A stretch of DNA of 64,000 bases from Prevotella communis (lineage in GTDB: Bacteria; Bacteroidota; Bacteroidia; Bacteroidales; Bacteroidaceae), in NCBI RefSeq assembly GCF_022024175.1, contig NZ_CP091794.1:1054001-1118000 (forward strand). Reading direction: 5' to 3'. The notes beneath the pieces were generated by a model. That model was given only the letters and a program-made list of their open reading frames with translations, had not been told where the DNA came from and did no database searches. This document shows, in pieces, positions 59,141 through 64,000 of the stretch (positions are counted from its first letter, which is position 1; each line of letters starts with the position of its first letter). Position numbers and translations under genes: made by a program.

Positions 59141-60074
59141 AGAATATATATCAGACGAATTGTTGGCTGCATATCTTGACGGAAATACCAACGAGAAGGA
59201 AACTCAGAGTGTACTGGATGCGATGAAAGCGGATCCAGAACTAAGAGAAGTACTTGACATCGCTCTGCAGGTAGAAGATGATAATGCTCAAATTAAGAAA
59301 GATATTCTTCCAATGTTGCAGATGGCGGCAAAGGGTGGGGAGAATATCTGTGCTGTTTTCTGTGAGATTTTTATCTTGCATCGCCGGGGTATACCATATA
59401 ATCAAGAAGAACTGCTCTCGTCGGCCAGACTTAGAGGATGGCTTAAAGCTAAAGGAACCCCTCTCTTCTGTATAGGTAATCTGTTGGCATATTCTGGGCT
59501 AATGGTTTGTAGGAGGTACGACTCTACACTCTCTGATATTCGTCAGGCTCTAAAAAGAGACAATGATGTGGTGGTGGGTGTCGATAGGGAGAAATTGTAT
59601 GCAGAAGAGATTGATATGGAGGACTTGACAAACCATGCGGTAGTGGTGACTCACATAGAAGATGACGCAGTCACCATATTCGATCCTTATCAGGAACCTT
59701 ATATCTCGAGGATACCTGTTACGGATTTCATGAATGCATGGAAGGAGTCTCATCATTACATGATCCAGGTGCTTCAATCAGCAGATGAATATGAACCTCA
59801 TCCTGTAAAACTGGAAAACATCATCATAGATGAAGATTTAGAAGAATTGCAGGAAGCTATTGCAGAAAATGCACATGAGGTATGGGCAGAAGCAAGAATC
59901 AAAGAGGGGTGGACATATGGTAGGGAAAGGGATGATATAAAGAAGACACATCCCGACCTTATCCCTTACTCTGCGCTACCTGACAGCGAAAAAGAGTATG
60001 ATAGGCTTATGGCGCTTGAAACAATTAGATTGGTAAAGAAACTAGGATTTGATATTGTAAGGAATAAAAGATGA
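59130..60074 (+). CDS. Anti-sigma-like N-terminus, C39-like peptidase and RyR domain fusion
   Basis: 314 residues from the ATG at 59130. Residues ~1-50 look like the start of Bacteroidales anti-sigma factors (ISDELLAAYLDGNTNEKETQ). From ~60 to ~225 is a papain/C39-like fold: ENICAVFCEIF with a Cys, NHAVVVTHIEDD with a His and FDPYQEPY with an Asp. The last ~70 residues are a RyR domain (ENAHEVWAEARIKEGWTYG, HPDLIPYSALPDSEKEYD). No membrane segment. It could hold the sigma factor until the RyR or peptidase part receives a signal. Its stop overlaps the PrsW start. Confidence 0.72.
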   Translation: MANKEYISDELLAAYLDGNTNEKETQSVLDAMKADPELREVLDIALQVEDDNAQIKKDILPMLQMAAKGGENICAVFCEIFILHRRGIPYNQEELLSSARLRGWLKAKGTPLFCIGNLLAYSGLMVCRRYDSTLSDIRQALKRDNDVVVGVDREKLYAEEIDMEDLTNHAVVVTHIEDDAVTIFDPYQEPYISRIPVTDFMNAWKESHHYMIQVLQSADEYEPHPVKLENIIIDEDLEELQEAIAENAHEVWAEARIKEGWTYGRERDDIKKTHPDLIPYSALPDSEKEYDRLMALETIRLVKKLGFDIVRNKR

Positions 60075-60790
60075 CGATAATCATTATGCTTGTAGCAGCA
60101 CTTCTTCCGGCCGTATTGTTATGGTTGTATGTCTGGAAGAAAGACCCTCAAAAAGAGCCCACCTCATGGTTGGTGAAAGCAACTTTGTTGGGTGTGGCAT
60201 TATGTATTCCTGTTGCAATATTGGAAATGGGAATCGAAACAGTCTTGTTTGGCGTTGATGGGGGACCAACTAATCTTGCTGATACAACGATAATGGCTTT
60301 TTTCGTGGCTGCCATTCCTGAAGAGTCCTTTAAATTACTTGCGTTATGGCTGATATTACGGAAGAATCCATTTTTTGATGAACATTTCGATGGCATCGTA
60401 TATGCAGTATGCATAGGTCTGGGGTTTGCTGCTATGGAAAATGTTCTCTATGTATTTAACGATGAAGAATGGGTGACAGTTGCTATCGGTAGGGCTCTGT
60501 TGGCGGTCCCCGGACATTACGCCTTTGCTATTTTGATGGGATTCTATTTTTCGATTTATCGTTTCGTAGATAAATCCCCCAAAATCGCCGCCTGTATTTT
60601 ACTGGTTCCTGTCTTAGCACATGGAATATATGATTCTCTGGCTATGAGTAGCATTGTAGACCCGAGTATTGGTGGAATCAGTGTTTTAGTTCTTATTTAT
60701 TTCTGTGTTAAGATGCATAAAGTAGCCAGAAAGAAGCTGCTTGCTTTGAAAGAGGTTGATAAATGTGATGATGAATTAAGTTTTACTTAA
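60071..60790 (+). CDS. PrsW-family intramembrane metalloprotease
   Basis: 239 residues with about seven membrane helices. The PrsW motifs are complete: PEESFKL, GIVYAVCIGLGFAAMENVLY, GHYAFAILMGFY and HGIYDSL with Glu/His as metal ligands. In Bacillus subtilis PrsW cuts the anti-sigma factor RsiW. Here the gene lies directly behind a sigma/anti-sigma-like pair (4-bp overlap), so control of that pair is plausible, although the anti-sigma-like protein lacks a membrane segment. Confidence 0.88.
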   Translation: MTIIIMLVAALLPAVLLWLYVWKKDPQKEPTSWLVKATLLGVALCIPVAILEMGIETVLFGVDGGPTNLADTTIMAFFVAAIPEESFKLLALWLILRKNPFFDEHFDGIVYAVCIGLGFAAMENVLYVFNDEEWVTVAIGRALLAVPGHYAFAILMGFYFSIYRFVDKSPKIAACILLVPVLAHGIYDSLAMSSIVDPSIGGISVLVLIYFCVKMHKVARKKLLALKEVDKCDDELSFT

Positions 60791-60797
60791 ATATTGT

Positions 60798-61265
60798 ATG
60801 CTTATGACAAATGAACAGATTATACTGCTTTGCAAAAAGAAGGAACAGGAGTTGATTGAGACGTATTTTGGAAACCTTGTTCAAGAGGCGGCCTTAATTC
60901 GTCCTGAGACTATAGAAGAGTATTCTAAAGATTTGCCGTTGAAAATAGAAGCGGAGTATAAGGCGTTTCTTGAAAAGTTATGGGAGGAAAATGCTCCTGA
61001 AGAACTAAAAGGTACCCCGCTCGTATTGGAAGAGCAAACATTGCGTAAGTTGATGACAGATGATGACCGAGAGCTAATAGATGAGGCTTATAAGGATGCA
61101 ATTGAACAGACTCTGTGGGAACGTATAACCAAATCGAACCATAAGGATGTGACATATTATAAAGGATTGCTTCAAGAATATACCCGTGATCTTTTGATGG
61201 TGATGCGGGAGGATTTCTTGGAAGAGATAACTGGTCGGCATATTGGTAACAAAACATTTGAATAA
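60798..61265 (+). CDS. Unknown helical protein (155 residues)
   Basis: A soluble, acidic, all-helical protein (KKKEQELIETYFGNLVQE; ELIDEAYKDAIEQTLWERI). No family is recognised. It lies between PrsW and a RyR-domain gene in the same direction with gaps of 7 and 18 bp, so it is part of that operon. An ATG two codons later is another possible start. Confidence 0.6.
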   Translation: MLMTNEQIILLCKKKEQELIETYFGNLVQEAALIRPETIEEYSKDLPLKIEAEYKAFLEKLWEENAPEELKGTPLVLEEQTLRKLMTDDDRELIDEAYKDAIEQTLWERITKSNHKDVTYYKGLLQEYTRDLLMVMREDFLEEITGRHIGNKTFE

Positions 61266-61283
61266 TACAAAACAATTAAAGAT

Positions 61284-61940
61284 ATGAATAAAACTACTGC
61301 CATTCCAAATTATGAAGAATGCGTAAAATACGCATTAGAGATGAAAGGATATAAGGGAGATACGTTTAAGGATACGGACTTACGTGTGTTTGAACGTCGA
61401 ACTGCAAATCCTGGAACCGTGTTTACGGCTTTACGAAAAGGTGGTATCGTGATTCCTGTGGTCAACGCATCCTTACTGGGAGAATACAAAGTAGGGGAAA
61501 CTGCCACCGTTGTTATCCGCGCCAATCAGATAACAGATATGGTGGACTTGTATGTTCCTAAGTCTAATGATATTCAAACATTCCCTATTTCTGCTTTTGT
61601 TGAAGCATGGGAAGCTATGGGAGGACTCTGCACAACAGCATTCCCTGTAGATGTTAAGACTTATAATCCAAAACTCATAGATCTGGGGCATGTACAATTG
61701 CCTGAAGGCTTCGATGAACTACGTGAGGCTATTGCGGAAAATGCACATGATATGTGGGCCATAGAGCGTCAGAGTGAAGGATGGACATTTGGACTTAAAC
61801 GAGATGATTCTAAATTGGAGACGCCAGATATGGTACCATATGCTCAACTACCAGAGTCTGAGAAACAATATGATCGGCTTATGGCGGAAGATACGTTGAA
61901 GCTACTGATAGCATTGGGGTATAAAATAGAAAAGGGATGA
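61284..61940 (+). CDS. Protein with C-terminal RyR domain
   Basis: 218 residues. The N-terminal ~135 residues are a mixed alpha/beta domain I do not recognise (PNYEECVKYALEMKGYKGD...). The C-terminal ~70 residues form a RyR domain: REAIAENAHDMWAIERQSEG, WTFGLKRDD, MVPYAQLPESEKQYDRLM. RyR repeats are known from ryanodine receptors and occur in bacteria in predicted nucleotide-signalling conflict systems. It follows the unknown gene by 18 bp. Confidence 0.78.
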   Translation: MNKTTAIPNYEECVKYALEMKGYKGDTFKDTDLRVFERRTANPGTVFTALRKGGIVIPVVNASLLGEYKVGETATVVIRANQITDMVDLYVPKSNDIQTFPISAFVEAWEAMGGLCTTAFPVDVKTYNPKLIDLGHVQLPEGFDELREAIAENAHDMWAIERQSEGWTFGLKRDDSKLETPDMVPYAQLPESEKQYDRLMAEDTLKLLIALGYKIEKG

Positions 61941-62009
61941 ACAATAAATCTCAATCGCAAGTGATAGGTTTGCTGCTAAGGTTGCCTCTCTATCAGTAGT
62001 TACTAATTA

Positions 62010-62312
62010 ATGGAAAAAGAGATGAAAATAGAAAAGTACACACCGCAGCCATTGGACGTCTCAGATGTTAAGCTGCCTGAGGATTTGGAACAGCTGGTAG
62101 AGAAAATGTCGAAGAATGTACATGAGGTATGGGCTGAGAGTCGAATGAAACAGGGATGGAAGTATGGTCGTCAGCGTAATGATGAATTAAAAACACATCC
62201 GTGCCTTGTGCCATATGAGGAATTGCCCGAAGAAGAAAAGGAGTATGACCGCAATACCTCGATTGGGACTTTGAAACTAATAATGAAACTGGGATTCAAA
62301 ATTATTAAGTAA
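62010..62312 (+). CDS. Stand-alone RyR domain protein
   Basis: 100 residues that are almost entirely a RyR domain (MSKNVHEVWAESRMKQGWKYG, HPCLVPYEELPEEEKEYDR). An in-frame ATG at 62022 is an alternative start. It may bind the same ligand as the other RyR proteins of the cluster, or be an adaptor or decoy. It is the last gene before a strong terminator. Confidence 0.78.
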   Translation: MEKEMKIEKYTPQPLDVSDVKLPEDLEQLVEKMSKNVHEVWAESRMKQGWKYGRQRNDELKTHPCLVPYEELPEEEKEYDRNTSIGTLKLIMKLGFKIIK

Positions 62313-62330
62313 AAAAGATGTAGATTGATA

Positions 62331-62361
62331 GAAAGAGTCACTTCGGTGGCTCTTTCTTTTT
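62331..62361 (+). terminator. Intrinsic terminator at the end of the RyR operon
   Basis: GAAAGAGTCAC, loop TTCG, GTGGCTCTTTC and a T-run. The tetraloop and U-tract make this the clearest terminator in the island; it likely ends transcription that includes the sigma-to-RyR genes. Confidence 0.85.
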
Positions 62362-62378
62362 GTACACTTTAAGAGAAA

Positions 62379-62825
62379 ATGCTTATGAAGATTTGGAACT
62401 TATTTAAAAGAGAGAAGCGTCAGGTGGAGCACAGGATTTTTTCGTGCTCCATCCATGATGATGTAGAGATCCTGGGGCAGGTGTTTCATGGACTCCAGGA
62501 TATTGATGCGCATGTGGAGATGGTGAAATATGAAGGCTCTAGTCGTGAACCGTGGGATTATAAACCAGAGAAGCATGGTAAGGTTCATGTGGGAGAGATG
62601 CTGATGAGGTATCCGTGTTTCGACTCCTCGGATTATTTGTATGAGAACAGGTCGTATCATAACTTTATTCTGCGTGACAGACCTATTGCTTCTTCGGATA
62701 TGAGACGGCTGGAGCAGTTGCCTTCACATATAGATGCCCTGCGTATAGATGCTTCTGTGCCTGAGGATATGCTGCCCATGGTGTATTATGTGGGGGATGG
62801 TGATACGATGATTGTGGCTGTTTGA
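62379..62825 (+). CDS. Unknown protein (148 residues)
   Basis: Starts after the terminator with LMKIWNLFKREKRQVEHR and has an alpha/beta composition (FHGLQDIDAHVEMVKYEGSS, PSHIDALRIDASVPEDMLPM). No known domain and no membrane segment. The WG-repeat protein gene follows by 24 bp. Function unknown. Confidence 0.55.
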   Translation: MLMKIWNLFKREKRQVEHRIFSCSIHDDVEILGQVFHGLQDIDAHVEMVKYEGSSREPWDYKPEKHGKVHVGEMLMRYPCFDSSDYLYENRSYHNFILRDRPIASSDMRRLEQLPSHIDALRIDASVPEDMLPMVYYVGDGDTMIVAV

Positions 62826-62849
62826 AATGACAATATAAATTGAAAGAGT

Positions 62850-63947
62850 ATGGAACAGGTAACAAAGAAAGTGTGGAAATTTGTCGCAATAGGAGCGGCG
62901 ATTGTCGTAGCCACGATTGTGGCTCTGTTGGTATGGTGTATAGGAAAGGCTGCCTATGACGAATATCATCGGGAGGTGCTGTGTTTTGATCCGGACTGTG
63001 TGAATGCGAAGTTCCTCAGCGAGAATGTGTATTTTCACAGTCTGGATGATGGAAAGGGGTATGTGTTTAATAGCCTGACTCGTGAGAAAACCATCAAGGA
63101 CATTAAATGGATTGCGAGACCGAATGAGGGGGATTCGCTGGTGTGCTTTAAGCAGGGCGAGAAATGGGGATACTTCAATATGAATACGGGACGTGTGGCT
63201 ATAGAACCGCGATATGCTCATGCGTGGATCTTCTCTGAAGGATTGGCCTGCGTGGATGACGGAGGTCGGTTGAAATTCATTGATGGCATGGGCAAGGTGA
63301 CAATCGACACTAAGATGGCATACGTGCCTGAACATGATTCTTATGTGTTTCATCAGGGGTATTTCATCACTTCGACAAATGATGGTGAGAAGATGGGACT
63401 GATGAACAAAAACGGTAGTATGGTGTTGCCAATGGAGTTTGATAGGATAGAATGGGCGCATGACTTCGAGTATCTTTGTCTGAGGAAAGGTGATGAGATG
63501 GGGGTACTGGATAAAGAGTTGAAGACGGTGCTTCCAATGATGGCGTGTGACCTGGAGGTAACATGGGAAACTATTGATGTGACGATGGCTGATCATACGA
63601 TTTGTAAATACGACCTGCAGGGGAACCTTATAAATGATTTCTATATCGCAGAACTGCATACCCTGGAGTATGAGAAGGATGAGGTGTATTATCATCATAA
63701 GAAAAACGAGGAGTATGGCGAGGAGTATGATGAGGTGGTGGAAGGACCTTTTCATCCTACGGGGACGGCCAGACTGCGTGCGTATATTGCGGGAAATGGG
63801 CATGAGGGACTGATAACTGCCGATGGACATGTGGTGACGAAGCCGCTCTATAAGGAGATAGAGGCTATAGGGTATGATTTATATCTTTGTTCAGTGACAT
63901 ATTACGACAAGGTGATTGTTAACGGCAAAGGTGAATTGATAAGATAG
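62850..63947 (+). CDS. Membrane-anchored WG-repeat protein
   Basis: 365 residues. One N-terminal membrane helix (~12-34: IGAAIVVATIVALLVWCIG), then several WG-type repeats of about 30-40 residues with the pattern GxxG(Y/L)(F/M)(N/D)..G: KWGYFNMNTGRVAIEPRY, KMGLMNKNGSMVLPMEF, EMGVLDKELKTVLPM, HEGLITADGHVVTKPLY. WG repeats form beta-propeller-like binding surfaces. The domain would lie outside the inner membrane. Confidence 0.75.
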   Translation: MEQVTKKVWKFVAIGAAIVVATIVALLVWCIGKAAYDEYHREVLCFDPDCVNAKFLSENVYFHSLDDGKGYVFNSLTREKTIKDIKWIARPNEGDSLVCFKQGEKWGYFNMNTGRVAIEPRYAHAWIFSEGLACVDDGGRLKFIDGMGKVTIDTKMAYVPEHDSYVFHQGYFITSTNDGEKMGLMNKNGSMVLPMEFDRIEWAHDFEYLCLRKGDEMGVLDKELKTVLPMMACDLEVTWETIDVTMADHTICKYDLQGNLINDFYIAELHTLEYEKDEVYYHHKKNEEYGEEYDEVVEGPFHPTGTARLRAYIAGNGHEGLITADGHVVTKPLYKEIEAIGYDLYLCSVTYYDKVIVNGKGELIR

Positions 63948-63966
63948 AGAATGTGCTGTGGAGAGG

Positions 63967-64000
63967 ATGAGGATAGGGGCGATAGCCATGATGGCCTTGA
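63967..64000 (+). CDS. N-terminus of a possible exported protein (cut by the window edge)
   Basis: An ATG at 63967 opens 11 codons (RIGAIAMMAL) resembling the beginning of a signal peptide. It follows the WG-repeat gene by 19 bp. Too short to say more. Confidence 0.3.
   Translation, partial: MRIGAIAMMAL

Overview
The window looks like a chromosome segment of a Prevotella-like member of the Bacteroidota (order Bacteroidales). The reasons are the many -7 boxes of the TAnnTTTG type in front of genes, the general lack of Shine-Dalgarno sequences, a type III glutamine synthetase, a gene order rlmN-pdxA-sigma54 activator-lptE-TPR-secG, and large glycosyltransferase/SpoIID-type fusion proteins. There are no rRNA genes and no CRISPR array; the only tRNA found is tRNA-His(GTG).

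Region 1 (1-20 kb) is a patchwork of small redox, stress and efflux genes: a metal permease with an HMA domain, an acyl-ACP thioesterase, a flavin reductase, a ferritin-like protein, an MBL hydrolase with a NifX-like protein, PNPOx-like proteins, a cupin, an HxlR regulator, acetyltransferases, a TolC/HlyD/MFS efflux operon, a DnaQ-like exonuclease and a GH27 alpha-galactosidase. It is littered with gene wrecks, several with a clean internal deletion: nitroreductase, GNAT, rhodanese, thioredoxin, an aldo/keto reductase tail, two 5' stubs of a YgbA-like gene and one 5' stub of a small unknown gene. One IS110-family element, with a candidate bridge RNA, lies in the middle.

Region 2 (20-38 kb) is core genome, visibly richer in G+C: tRNA-His, secG, a TPR-like gene, an in-frame fusion of a sigma-54 activator with LptE, pdxA, rlmN, a 1221-residue GT2/DUF4922/SpoIID protein, two AmpG-like MFS transporters, serine acetyltransferase, GS-III, a CbbX/SpoVK-like AAA+ ATPase behind a long leader, and a hotdog thioesterase. 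It ends with an MqsR toxin paired with a Panacea-domain antitoxin.

Region 3 (39-64 kb) is an A+T-rich accessory island in which every gene except one IS transposase reads on the plus strand. It starts with a 143-bp array of 11-bp units and a 250-bp direct repeat that brackets a TIR gene and a truncated SIR2-like gene. Then follow an M48 peptidase, two TerY-like VWA proteins split by an IS4-family insertion with an intact 7-bp target duplication, a membrane PP2C phosphatase and a divergent Ser/Thr kinase (together a TerY-P triad), a TIR-FGE fusion, CD225 and DUF2752 membrane proteins, a membrane protein with a TIR-like cytoplasmic domain, a zinc-ribbon/TIR protein and a second TIR-FGE fusion. 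The island continues with an RCK-type channel ending in a RyR-like domain, an ECF sigma factor, an anti-sigma/C39-like/RyR protein, a PrsW protease, further RyR-domain proteins and a WG-repeat protein.

My reading, which is inference, is that region 3 is a composite sensing and conflict island. VWA, kinase and phosphatase genes would supply signalling, TIR and (formerly) SIR2 proteins NAD-linked effectors, FGE and RyR modules recognition or binding, and the sigma/PrsW genes transcriptional control.
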